This document shows positions 1-13,400 of a DNA stretch of 64,000 bases, piece after piece. The position numbers were made by a program, and so were the translations under genes. The notes under the pieces are model-generated. The model did no database searches. It saw only the letters and a list, made by a program, of their open reading frames with translations, and was not told where the DNA came from. The DNA comes from Paraescarpia echinospica (lineage: Eukaryota; Annelida; Polychaeta; Sabellida; Siboglinidae): assembly GCA_020002185.1 (NCBI GenBank), contig CM034532.1, forward strand, positions 47,577,962 to 47,641,961. Reading direction: 5' to 3'. How positions within the stretch are numbered: position 1 is the stretch's first letter; the number at the start of each line of letters is the position of its first letter.

Positions 1-1143
1 ATTAAGGTTATTGTTGTTCCAATGGACCGCTGAAGAAGAAATGTAAGAGATTTCAAAATAAAATTTTCTTTGTCCACAAATAATTTTTTTGTAGGTAATG
101 AGAAAGGTAAACTAATTGATTGTAGGTAAATAGTAGAATAAATCAACATGGCAGTCCTACTGTTACTGATAGTCCTACTGTTACTGATACATTATGCACA
201 ATTGACTTTTATTGCTGCTAATTTGAATAGACAACTTGTTTATGCTGGAGGAAATGTTGTTATGAGCTGACTACATTCGTAAATGGCATAACTTGCCATA
301 TTCCTTGAATTAAGACCACATCAATTAACAAAGGCTTAGTTACAGATGTACTACTCTGAGTCTGGTTGAACCTTGGGTCATGCTTAGATGATGCTCATCT
401 GTGTTGAACAGGATTATAAATCCTGATGTATTTGTATGGTAGAATTTACCAGGGAGTGAATATACTGGTAATGTAAAATACAAGTTCAGTGAATTCACCA
501 CCTAATCATTACTCTAACCAATTAATAATTGATCAAATCTTGTTGTTAAATTCCAAAATAAAAATAAATACATATTGTGCTGGTGGATGAAAAGGACCGT
601 TATAAACTCTCATGTTTAATAAACAAATCATCTTATCACAATAATGAGATAGTAATAAAATTAAAATAAATACATGTTGCGTTGCGGGATGAAAAGGACA
701 GTTACAACCTGGAGATGTTTTGTAAACAAGTCACCTAATAATAATAAAATAGTAATAACATAACATTAAATATATGTTGCACTGCTGGATGAAAAAGACA
801 GTTACAAACGATGATATTTTATTAACAAGTCACCTCAACGTCTTAAAGTTTTCCTCTAATGAGTTAATGTTCCACCAAATCCTACTGTTAATTTATGAAA
901 TACACATTGTACTAATGAATGAAAAGGACAATTATAATTGGTGATGTCTTATATATGAATCACCTTACTATAATAAAATAAAAATAAATAAATGCATGTT
1001 GCATTGCCTATTAAAAAGGACAGTTATAAACTGAGATGTTTTATAAACAAGTCACCTCATCATAATAATAAAATTAAAATAAATACACGTTGAGCTGCTG
1101 GATGAAAATGACAGTGTCAAACAGTGATGTTTTCCAATTGCAG
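1..1143 (+). other. Upstream intron of the 4.1 gene, with a degenerate tandem repeat
   Basis: No coding signal is visible. Bases 1-556 are AT-rich and unremarkable. From about 557 to 1143 a degenerate unit of roughly 90-130 bp recurs six times, recognised by the series AAATACA..GTTGC..CTGGATGAAAAGGACAGTTA (spaced) followed by GATGTTTT and AAACAAGTCACCT. The GGATGAAAA-type cores start near 585, 687, 787, 917, 1009 and 1100. The last unit breaks off at GATGTTTT and continues straight into the splice acceptor CCAATTGCAG. Confidence 0.7.
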
Positions 1144-1470
1144 GAAATCCCAGCGGAAGTGAATGAGCAATCGCCAAAGGAGCAAGTGGTAGACAAAAAG
1201 AAGGAGAAGGAAGACAAGAAACGCGAGGAGAAGGAGCGAAAGGAACGAGAGAAGCGCGAGAAGGCCGACCAAGAGAAGGCGAAGAAGGAGGAGGAGAAGA
1301 GGAAGAAGGAGGAGGAGAAGCGACGTAAGGACATGGAGAAGACGGAGAAGCCAGCGTCTCCGAAGAAGGCCGAGTCAGCGCCCGCCCCGGCAGCTCACAC
1401 ACACAGCGGCAAGACCATACGTGCCACCGCAGTGCTTCTCGATGGAGAGAAACAGGAGGTTGAACTCGAG
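1144..1470 (+). CDS. EPB41: 4.1 exon: ER/K-rich helix and start of FERM F1 lobe
   Basis: The acceptor is TTTTCCAATTGCAG and the donor GAG|GTGAGA; phase 0 on both sides, 109 codons. Residues about 15-70 are an almost pure alternation of Lys, Arg and Glu (for example [17 protein letters not shown]), which predicts a coiled coil or single alpha-helix. A Pro/Ala/Lys stretch follows ([19 protein letters not shown]), then [19 protein letters not shown], the first beta strands of the FERM F1 ubiquitin-like lobe. The methionines upstream of the acceptor are intronic, so the true start codon is not in this exon. Confidence 0.9.
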
Positions 1471-4400
1471 GTGAGATATTCAGTGTTTGCTTTTGGTGTA
1501 TGACTAGTGAGGTGGGCCGTTTTGCTGTATTTTTCACCCTCAGCCCCATATATTTGCTGAAATTTCCACCTTGTAGAACTGTCTGTTTCTTGCATCTGAA
1601 AAACAATTTTCACATTGAAATCATGATAATTTAAAATTAATGTTGTGGTTAACTTGTGTTCAAGGTCTTCAAACTTCCCCTAGGCTACAACAAGTTGTTT
1701 ATGGAAGTGAATTATGCCCTGTTGGTGTCTGTAGTTGAACTTGGGACATGAAGAACACCAGGAATTGAAGTTATTCCTTGTGGTCGAAACCACCATTATC
1801 ATTGCATTTAAACAGTTAATTTTACGAGGTGGCAAGTCCCAAGCCACCAAGATTTGTATCCTGGTGTTTGGAATAATTTTGGTGCCTCTGGCAAAAGAAT
1901 TTTGAGCCCTGAAATGGAACCCGAGATGGAATTTAAAATGTGTGTAGGCCGTAGACAATTATGTAAATGTAAGAATAAAATTTTTGCACACTGACAGCAG
2001 TGCTCCAGTTAGCATAATATTATGCATATATACACATGATTTTTGGTATTTCACGCATTATTTTGGACACCATTGCGTGAATCTACGCATCGGCAGTGAC
2101 ATGTTTTTAACCTACCCTGGTGCACGCAGTTATGATAGCGGGTGAAGTTTTATGAACACGCATCTGGAAACTGATACATTTTACTAGTGATCCGATTGGT
2201 AATACCAATCCCTGTGAGTTGCGCACTTGCCGTGAACTGGACGCGAGCGTTGTCCAGGGAGTTTTGTAAAAGTCATAGTCATACATCGTCATAGCAATCG
2301 CAAGATACGTTTTTGTAAAATTAGTAGTGATCGTTATAAGATAGTAAATGTATTTTACACATGATTGTATACATGTGTCGTAGATATTGTTGACATGTTG
2401 TGAAGAAGTTTGGAAGTTCTATGACTAGGAGTCGGACTATGTGGTTATTTTCGTGCCGGCGTTATACTATAGGCCAGAAAGAAAACGATAACTGGGTTTG
2501 CTTTTTAAATTTAAAAAAATTATTTATTTTAACTTCTCAACAATGTGTGGACTAACAGGTAATATAATGTATCATTATATGCACGCATGCTTGCAGTCCA
2601 ACTGGCGCCTGCATCTGCAGTGAGCGTCTTCGACGTTGTCTGGGAATGCCACTGGCTTGTATTATCGCTCACGGCGGATGATAACCGTGGCAATATTTAA
2701 CAATAAAGGCGCATAAAATATTTTAAAGAGTATGTTTTTCTGCATGGACTGATTAAACAAGAAACGAGATAAAATATCGTTTAGCTGTGTAAATAATGTG
2801 TTGGACACCCACAGAACATGCACATTCACAGCCGCAGGGCAAGTTGTGTAGAAAGTTAAACGTATTGGACACTCATTAACAGAACATTTGCAGGGCAGCA
2901 GCTGGAACTTTTCAATAAATAATATTAAAATAAATTGGTTTGGTTATCTTTTGCATATTTTTCATGACAATCTTAAGGCCAGACACCCCAGGTGAAATGG
3001 TGTTTTTTTGTAAAAATACTCAAAATGGTTTTGGGTAGAAAAAAATGGGACTATTTGCATAAATTATAAAATAACCCTATTCACCTGCAGTGTCTGGCCT
3101 TAATTATATAAAAGATTAATTGATACCTGAAGACAATCTCATATCTGTCTGACACGTGCAGACGATGTGCTAAATGTACATTTCTTCTTATCATTCATTA
3201 TCCGAGAACTGCTCATGCCAGCTGTTTACAGAACTTCGTTGGAAGACAACATTGTGTGGTTAAAGCAATCACAGGCTATCATTGTTCTGACTAGAAACAA
3301 TCATGCACTCACACATACAGATGGACACTCCCATGCCATCTCCCATTGGCGGTCAAAAACCCGAACAAATTACCCCTTGATTTCATTTTGTACCCCTTGT
3401 TTTCAACAGCAGGGTGTACATTACCCCTTTCCACAAACCATAGCGAGGGCTCTGGTCAGAATGTGTTCACCTTTTCGGACGTAACCATTTTGACATTTGC
3501 CTGCCACTTCGTCAGTGTCAATGAATATTTTATATGGGACGCTGTGGGAATTGCAGAGGTCAGGCACTTCCTGGTGAATAATTTCCTTGTTTACTCTTGA
3601 GATGGCACCCACTGCAACTGGGCCCAGAATGAATTACCCAAAGTGGCAGGTGGGAAGGAGGGTAGTAGACATGGCCCACTTATAAATTCTGTGAAAAATG
3701 TGGAGGGGAAACCCACAGCTGCCTATGTTTGTGATAACTGTAGTAGAAACGATGCAAACCGGAAAATCCATAGTGGTTGTGGTCACGCCTGCCCAAACAA
3801 TCTTACGAAAAATGACGGGTAGTTCAGAAGGTGGCACCAAGTTCCAGATAACTGTGTCAAACAATATTGACCACAGAGTGGAAACCTGTCAAACATACGG
3901 CCTGCAGTGATAAACTCCAAATGCCCAGTGCCCAGATATTGCCATCCTAGGAAGCCAGCTGACACTGTGGAATGTTATGGTAGTAATCTGATGAGGGGCC
4001 AATGACCAGCAAGACTGTGCCCTTCACAGATGCATCAAATGTGTGACTCTTATAGCAGATCTATGGCAGGTCTTTTACCGGGCATATTTACCGAGTCTTG
4101 TGTCAGAAGCCCATCTCTGAGTCTTGTGTCAGAAGCCTGTCTCCTTCAGTTTATTGTTATAATTTTTTTCTGGACTATATGTTCCAAACAAAGTCAGGAT
4201 GTTTTTCAATTCTTCATTTATTTATAAAGCTTCAGTATGTCAAAGCATGTCAATGGGCAGCATTTTCCCTCTGCAATGCAAGGCTAATTTTGCTTTGTTT
4301 AGAAATCTCTATCCACAGCAAAGCTGCAACACTTCTGACATAAACAACGTTTAAATTTACCTGCTTTACATCCACTTGGCTTAAAGGGAATAAAAACATC

Positions 4401-7400
4401 TATGGCTTGAATTCATATTATATTACATCCTGCTATCTATTTCCATGTCCACCAACCCAAAACAAACAAAAAATTCAATGAATTATAAATTCCACATGTT
4501 ATGCTGTGCATCCGGACATTTTCGAATATGCATATTTTTGGCGCGCTTTTGGGGATGCCGAGATGTGACGTCACATATGACCCATAGTCGCATCAGGCCG
4601 ACCCTTTCCATGCATTCAGAGCATGTTTACAAGGATAGCTTTCGGATTAAAACGAACGTCAAAATTAGTTATGCGATATTCCAATGTAATACAAACACTA
4701 GTCATCATAGAGGAACAAGCAGTTATCTTACAGTTCCACATGAATCCAATTTTATTCAAAACAATGAATGCGAATGGGCCTACAAGTCGACTAGGTTTCG
4801 CCGAGCTTGTGCTCGTTTTTAGAATAATTATATCGGATGCAATCAACGGGAGATAATCTACACCAATAAACATGCATAACAAACATATATTGTATCCAGC
4901 TACAGAAAGTAACGTGTATAAGTGTATAATCTTATAATATCACTAGAATATCGATGTATGAAGAAGGAGTTGAATAATTTATCATAACAACTTAAATCAG
5001 TCAGCAAATTTCTGTCGGTCCTGCTAGCCCATCTGGTAAAGGCGTTGGTTTCTTGGCATTTATTTTGTAATCGGGCGACGCCGTTTCAATCCTGACACCA
5101 AATCATTGATTTTTATGTTTATGTTTTCACAAAGTAATATAAACCAAATCATTTTTATACTATGTTGCACTGTTTGTAAATATTTGTTTAATTTTTGTAG
5201 TATTTATTTATTCGCCACAAAAATTAAAATATGGGAATTATATAACGATGTTTCTCAATTTTATTTATCCAAACAAATATAATGTAATGGATATAGAATG
5301 TATTAACTGTATATATATATAAATAGACATATATATTGTACGGTAATATATTGTAATTATATATGTGAAAACAAATGGTGATCTGTCTGGATAAATAAAA
5401 TTTAGAAACATCGTTATATATAATTACCATATTTTCATTTTTGTGGGGAATAAATAATTACTAAAAAAAATATTTACACCCAGTGCATCATACTATAACA
5501 ATGATTTGGTTTATATTACTTTGTGGAAACATAAACAAAAAAGTTTAAAAAAATGAATGGTTTGGTGTTGGGATTGAACCGGCGTCGCCCGATTGCAAAA
5601 TAAATACCAAGGAACCAACGCGTTTTCCAACTGAGCTAGCAGGACCGACAGAAATTCGTTGACTGATGTAAGTTGTTATGATAAATTGTACAACTCCTCC
5701 TTCATACATCGATATTCTAGTGATATTATGAGATTATACACGTTACTTTCTGTAACTGGATACGATAAGTGATTGCTATGTATGTATATTGGTGTACATT
5801 AACTTCCGATGGTTGCATTCGATGTAATTATTCTAAAAACGAGCCCAAGCTCGGCGATACCTAGTCGACTTGTAGGCTCATTCGCATTCATTGTTTTGAA
5901 TAAAATTCGATTCATGTGGAACCGTAAGATAACTGCTTGTTCTTCTATGATGACTAGTGTTTGTATTACATCGGAATATTGCACAATAACTCATTCTGAC
6001 GCTCGTTTCGACCCCAAAACTATCCATGTAAACATGCTCAGAATGCATAGAAAGGGTCGGTCTGCTGCGAGTGTGAGTCATGTGACGTTAAGATACCACG
6101 TGATCGCCTAGCTCATTAAATTTTTATTTTCCGCAGGAATCGCAACACAGACAGGTTTAAAATCGAATTTATGCTACAAATGTATTTTTCTGTATTTTGT
6201 TAATGTTCTCGAATGTTACATACAATGTTAAACTTTGTGTACACATGGAAAACGGATTTTAGCTAATGCCTTGTTTTTATTTCCTTTAACAATTGTCATA
6301 GCCAGTACGTCTTATGGTTATGATACAAATATTTACCATTTTAAGAAATTCAGTAAAGTGGTAGGAGAGAGGCGTCTCACTTTGGAACTGTGATGAAGGA
6401 AACAGTACTGCAGAAATTCTCTTCCAAACTGGGTTTTTATTGGAATTTTTGTATGATTAACTGGTATCCTGAGGTTGATGTAAGCTGAAAACAGGAAAAA
6501 AAATGTTCACATAAGTCCTTTTTAATGTTTTCTGGATGTGGTTTTATTGGTCCTTTGGTTGGCGGTTATATAAATGTTATAGGTAGTAACAAGAAAAAAT
6601 GCTGCAATAAAATCTTAATGGTGTCACCAGTTTGGTGATGTAAGGTAGTTTATTATGACGTGCTTTAAGCAATGCTGAAAGAGTTTTGTAAACAAAATTC
6701 CTTGAAATTGAAATCCAGTTAACAATGTTTATTATTTTAATCTTTTTAATTATATGAACATGTTATGTGCTACATCTGAAATGTACATCTGTTAATGGCT
6801 GCCACAGTGGTGCACTTAAGCACCCATACAAATGTTCTGATAACTGCCTGTCTGCTATTAAGCAAAATCAACAAGCAGGTAATGTTGTTGGTGGCTTAAT
6901 GCCGTGCATTTGATGTTTTGACCAATATTTTTTTCCTAAGAGATTTACTGTAGCCTAACTTATCATATTTAAAAAATATTGATTAAAGAAGTTTGGCTTT
7001 TAATTCTAGTATGTACAACTTATGCAGCCGTTTCACGAAATGGGTACAGCTTAGTGATTCACTGGCAACGTGGGATTATAATTTTTTTTATCGACTTTCC
7101 ATTTATATTATTTCATATTTGATTACATATATAAACTTACACTCATCTTATTTCAGTATGTTATTATTATACATGATATTACAGTTGGTGGTTCTGCTGG
7201 CACAATTTACAGCATAGTAAACCCAACCAGCAACCCTTTGAGCTGCCCAGCAACCAATTCCTGTTGGTCTACTGATCATGTTGGCTGGGTGTCAAGTAGG
7301 CTTTTGTGAGCCAACATAATGTCCCAGTCAGTCAGGGTGGATATGATGCCTATATGGCACTAATGACACTTGAGTGTGATATTGCCACACCCAATGCACA

Positions 7401-10400
7401 CAAGCCTTATGTTTAGCCACCATTAACTCCTTGTCAATCAATGACAATTGGCAATGCAAGCTGTTTAATGAAGGCCAGATATTATTAAGTGACAAACAAC
7501 CGAAATGGCCTACACACAGACAAATGAAGTAACAAATAAGTGATGCAATAACGGCAGCAAGAGAAAGTTCTATTTGCATAAAATGTGAAATTTACACAGG
7601 ATGCAAAAATAGTAATACAAAACTTCTGTGTAAAACCTGAGCTCAGAGGTGCAACAGTACAAAAGGTTAGGCAGGCTTAAAATCAGTGTACAATATTAAA
7701 GAGTTGTCAACAGATAAGTATGTTAGGAAACTTGGGAGAAAAAAAACAAGATTAAAAGGTCTTCTGATTATGGTGACATGTTATTGTTTCCTACTGGTCT
7801 AACCCTAACAGGGAGTGCGGTCCACAGTTACTTTCAATTCTGGGAACATGAAGTAGATCCAAACTAGACATGTTTACACGATAGACCAGCATCATTAGTC
7901 TCCTGCGCCTTTCTCTTTACATCCACTGCATTTCCCGCGCGCACTCTCCCCGTCGTCCTGCTTCATTAAGATCATTATTTTTTACAGAAATATCAAACTG
8001 CATTGGTTATAGTCGAACTGCCATGTTCCATTTATGCATTGAAAACTTTAGTGTAACAATGCAGTAGCCTGTGCCATGTTTTTCCCCCCGGCTGCGTATT
8101 ACAACTTTTTCTGCGCAGTTGCTAGGCAATGGCAGCTGGAGTTGGGGCTGATGGATGACGCCTGATGGAGTGGCAGTAATTAATGTATGGCTGTGGCTGT
8201 CATTAGGCCTCTCTCAGGAACTCCTCACTCAAGCGCAATGTGAACAACTCAGTGCTGCACTCCCAATGTGTAACTCTGAACAGATGCTGCATTCACCATA
8301 TCAAATAAACGATCTGTCCCTTTTTAGTGACCAGTGATGGTTTTCATAACACAATCTGCGATCATGATCAGACCATTTATACAGTAATAATTGTAATACC
8401 ATAGTATTTTATGAAATTTAAACCATGCACTATTTATGCAATGTATGGGCTAGAAGGCATTTCCATTATGGACATGTATTTGTAAGCCTAATTAAGCATC
8501 TAGACATAACTTTTAGGTGTGATTGTTACATAGCACTCTATAATAGCTAGGTTTACTGTAGGTAAAATAAAATTCCATTTCTGACAAAAGCACAAACAAC
8601 TTATTTACGGCAGTGACATTGTAAAAAAAAAATTAAATTTCACTGTGAGCGATTGATTTTAGAACCTGTCACCAGATCCACATCTGAATATAAATGTTAT
8701 TTTTTGTTTCAGAAACGGGCACGAGGCCAGGATTTACTGGACACAATTTGTGAGAACATGAATCTTTTAGAAAAGGACTACTTCGCTCTGTCATTCAGGG
8801 ACAAGAATGGCATCAAGGTGAGTGTTCACAAACTCAGTAATGTTTAGCACACAGATGATATATGAAGAATATTTTTAGAGTTGTGATTCAGTGGAAACTT
8901 ATAAATCGAAGATCATGTTGGTTTTCAAGGTTGTAATTTGCTGGTGACAAGATACTTTTAACCCATTGCAATATTCAAAAAATTTTGATCCCCTGGAAGA
9001 TCATGAAACTACAAACAAACTGCATCTGGCACAAAATTCCCTCCCTTTGTTTGCATTTCAGTAATATTTTCTGGATTTCAAAGTCAGTGTTTTTTCTTTT
9101 AAATGCTTTCTGATGAAGACATCTGTCAAAACATTAGAGCAAAAAAGATTAAAAGTGACTGAATAATAAGAAAAAGAATAATCTCACACGATCACTGGTC
9201 TGATGAATCTCTTAATAATTACTCTCTTTGTTTGGCTTCAAGTAGGGGTGAGGTGAGAGCAAGGAGACTTGGAATACACCCTAGTTGAGAGTGCTTCAAG
9301 GAGGGGGTGGGGGAGAGGGGGGGCAAGAAGCCTGCTACCACATTTTTGTTGCAGTGTGCAGTATGTCTATGTATACTATGCAGTCATGTTTATGCAAGAA
9401 GTGACAGTGTGAAAAACGGTGTTGTGCTTCGTTTCCGCCACTTGTAAAACTGCATGCGTCATCACTAAACACAGGTAACCCAAAACGTTCTCCAGTGCAG
9501 CAAGCCATACGACACTGGCAATTAATGGTTACCTGTCAGGTTGCTTGTGGGCGATTTGTTTTCTATACAACTTTTGTTGTTTGCAAATATTATTCCTGTC
9601 TCATTTTAAAATATTCTATATTTAGTGTTAGTAGTTGTATTTATGTGTTCATAGTAAGTACCAAATAAATGTTTGTGTGCAACTTACTTATAATTTTTTG
9701 TTGCAAATTTACGACCTGGAATAGGATGTAAACAAATTAGGCAACTGGCATGTGATCCAGGATGTTCTAAGCCAAAACTTATTTCTTTGTACGTAGAAAG
9801 CATACTGCAAACACGAAACAGGATCCTGTTTACTGGTGTATGTTAAGAGCTAAGGGATAATTGGTGGAGTCATTCCGGTGAATTGGTTTCACAACACGGT
9901 AAATGAACTCTGGTTCTGTGTTACCAAACTCGTTATTTGATCAGATAATGTAGGAAACTGTCAGTGTTTGGCTGTATTTCAGCTTTGTAGGGTTAATGTT
10001 CCAGTTGTGACACTAGGGGTTAACTGCTAGATCACAAGTCATTACAAAGTTTACTTTGTGGAATTCGTGAATAAAAATCTTGCTGATATATTAACAAGAC
10101 GATGCACCTTCTTTTTGTTGGTTGTATTTTGGATACTTTCATGTACATTTCTTGTATACTTGTTTTACATAGTCACGCACCTTTGTTACAGTTCTGGCTG
10201 AACAACGAAAAGAAAATATCGAAACAGATCAGCAGAAGTAAGTGTTATTAAAAAATTATAAAGTATGATTGGCGAGTGATCAAATACTTGTGTCATTGAT
10301 TATTTTCAGGCAAACGGTTGACAATTTAGTATGAAATAGAGTAGATAGTTGCAGTGCAATTTTCTCAGAGAACCTGATGGACACTATAATTTCTAATGTT

Positions 10401-13400
10401 TCAGCAACAGATAATGCACACATAAATCTCAGATTTAGTTTTTCATTAAATCAAACTACGGTATTTAAAGCTGACTCAAAATTGTATCCGCAAGAGACAC
10501 TGAATAGGAGAAAAAGAGATAATTTCTTGAAGTGATACTTTTAATGGTTGGTGGGATTGAATTTAAGATGAAATATTGTTTCTGTGATGACAGCTGCCCT
10601 GGGTTTGTTGCGTCATGGGTGTGTAGGTGCAAGCTAGTTCTTATGAATGGCAGAGTGAATGTCAGGAGTTGAAATAATAATAACAATTAACTTTATTGAT
10701 ATACTAGTCTCCAGAGTATAACTCTGTTCAATAGCGTCTACAGAGTCGCTAAAATAAAACAATATATATGTACATGAGATTTAGTGGTGTAAATATAAAT
10801 TTGGCCTGCTTTTTAAAAATAGCGTTAAAATAAACATTATGGCTATAATTCTTGTATATATATATATATATAAATGTATAGATAGTAAAGTTGTAAACCA
10901 AATTAAAACTCAATTAAAAAAAGACTGCAGTGAATAGGAAGATAAATACCCTTAAAACAACATATTACACATTAAAAGCTAGTTTAAAATAGTGCGTTTT
11001 GAGGCGTGCTTTGAAAACATCCATTCATGTGATCAACCGCTGTTCCTCCGGTAACGCATTCCACAGAAATGGTCCGGCTCGAGAGAAAGATCGCCGGCCA
11101 TATCGTACTAGATTATATTGTGGCACAATCAGAAAGTTGCAGTCCTCAGATCGAAGTGACCGGCGTGGCACGTAACGAGTGGTTAATGACGTAAGGTAAG
11201 CGGGTTTCTGGTTGTGTATGACGTTAAACACCAGGATCAATATCTTGTACTTTATGCGCCACGTGACCAGTGACCAGTGAAGAAAGTCCATCGGTGACAC
11301 TCTGTTGCCGGTCGCTCTGCTTGATCTGTAGGACAACTCTGACCGCGGCGCACTGAACCATCTCTAGGTGAAGCATCTGGCAGTCAGTGATGCCATAGAG
11401 CACTGCATTGCTGTAATCCAGTCGTGATGTCATGAGCGAGTGTACAAGGGTCTTATACGCCGTAGTCGTCAGGCTTGTGCATATTTTGGCTATGCGAAAC
11501 AGGTAGAAGTACGTGCCACGGCAAGCATTTGACACATGGGCGACATGTCTAGGTGGCTGTCAAGGTACATGCCAATATTGAGAACAACCATTTTTAATGG
11601 AATTGGCGTGCAGCAAACACTAATGACAGAGTTGACAGTTGGCAACCGTACACTCGACGACCGAAATATGATCGCCTCAGTCTTATCCTTGTTGAGCAGA
11701 AGTTTGTTGTTGGTTAACCACTGTCTCAACTCGCGTGCACATTCATGAATGCGTTGAAGTGCATCTCTGTGTTGGGATAGTGGACACTCGGCGTAAAGTT
11801 GAGTGTCGTCAGTGTATAAGTGGTATTGAAGGTTATGACATTTGAAGATATGGGTAATTGGTAGTCAGTACAGATTGAACAACATGGGACCGAGAACGGA
11901 TCCCTGCGTATCACCGTGCAGAAATGACTAGCCTTCGTGGCGGTGAGTTGTCAGCGGTAATCGCCTCGAAGCTTCGTATAAATCTGTCTGTGGATAACGA
12001 GTCGTATCTTTCGCCATTGGTGCTCGGCGCGGTGGAGGTCACGCTTTGCACTGGACAACTCTTCCGCGTGCTAAGGTGTCTTCGGACGAACGGTGATGAC
12101 ACGCGTGATGATCGGCACGCGTTTGTTGGCGATGGTCGCGATAACGGTGTTGTAGTTGTCAATGAGCTCAACGGTGGTTCCGGAACTCACAGTGAATGCA
12201 TTGTAGATATCAGTAGCAAAAGCCCGCTTGTCGATCGACGTGAACTTTCGATAACACACGCGATGTTTTGGACATGCAGGTTTTAGCATGTTAAGGTCAC
12301 ATTCGAGTACATGGTGATCTGTAAGCAGAGTAGTCGGCCTTACAGGTGTTGAGAGTAGGGTAGATGCACGGGGAGTAATCAACAGAGTAATCACATGCTG
12401 TACAAAACCAGCGTTGTCTATAAGAGTCGCAAGGTTCATTGCGCCGGTTGAATGGGTGTTACTGTAGTGAACATTAAATTCGCCACATATAATTGATTCA
12501 TTTGGGTGGGTTGCAGCTGAGCTAAATATAAAAATAAAATGACTCGTAGCTGCTATTGAGTACACTAGACCTGTCTGTTATGCAGACTGAAAATGCTGCT
12601 TGAAGTGGTTAACTGATTGTTTTTACCTGGAGTAGTTACTAGAGCTGTTGTAGGAAATACTAGACACGGCAGTCACGCAGCACCACACCATAAACATGTT
12701 ACAATTGTTTTATTGCGTACACTGGTAACACGTAGAACTGGCATGCCGTAATGGAAACCACCTCTTGAAAGTGGTGATGTAGATTTTCTCACATTTGTTG
12801 TTTGACTCTAGCAGAATTTGCATTTATGGTTTATTTTTAAAGGAAAAATGTAATGTTATAGCAATAATAATGCAGTTAAAGTGTTATTATTTGAAGGACT
12901 ATAGTGCAGTTCTGTTTAAAGGTACAAGCATGATGTATGCATTCAGTCGTTCTAGTAGTTCTAGTCATTCTTTCCACTACGCTTCATGCATTCTGTTGAT
13001 CTATCCACTTCTAGTGTTGTATTTTTAGTAATTCACCTGCAGCAACTTTACATGCTGTCATCAGCTAGTGTTGTACAGGTGATGTTGATTCTGGCACCTG
13101 GGGGTGCTGCCCATAGGGGTAATAGCCGGGGTAATGAGACATCCGACATGCAAAAAGGGGCAAATAACTAGCGCAGTGTGTGTCCTGAACGTGGGTTGAA
13201 GCTACTGGGGTGAATCCATTCTGCGAGGGCGACTACCCTGCCGCTTCCATCTATCACCCCTGGAACTGGAGCTCTGGTGGGTGACGGGCTCTGTGGGAAT
13301 GGGGGTGACAGATGACAGCTTTGTGTCCCTGCAGCAGCTGGATGCTTTGTGATTAACCATGGGGACGTGTGACTGGGGGCCTGGTTGCATGATGTTGCCT

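Larger units (their letters stand above)
4560..6096. repeat. Giant imperfect palindrome (fold-back element) with a tRNA-like module in each arm
   Basis: The segment from about 4560 to 5290 reappears as its reverse complement from about 5375 to 6096, with scattered substitutions and small indels, around an AT-rich centre of roughly 85 bp. Each arm carries, from the outside inwards, a GTGACGT-type end, an open stretch of about 90 codons, the block CACTAGAATATCGATGTATG, a tRNA-like module and an AT-rich inner part. The arms are too long for a typical MITE. It could be a fold-back DNA element or two SINE-containing copies inserted head to head. No transposase was recognised. Confidence 0.8.

Noticed and set aside
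1074..1606. Long minus-strand and alternate-frame open frames over the first 4.1 exon
   Set aside because: They mirror the Lys/Glu-rich codons (AAG/GAG read backwards as Leu/Phe/Ser) and have no independent motif.
3167..3484. 105-codon open frame in the second 4.1 intron
   Set aside because: No recognisable motif, no exon-type borders in the same frame, ordinary intronic composition.
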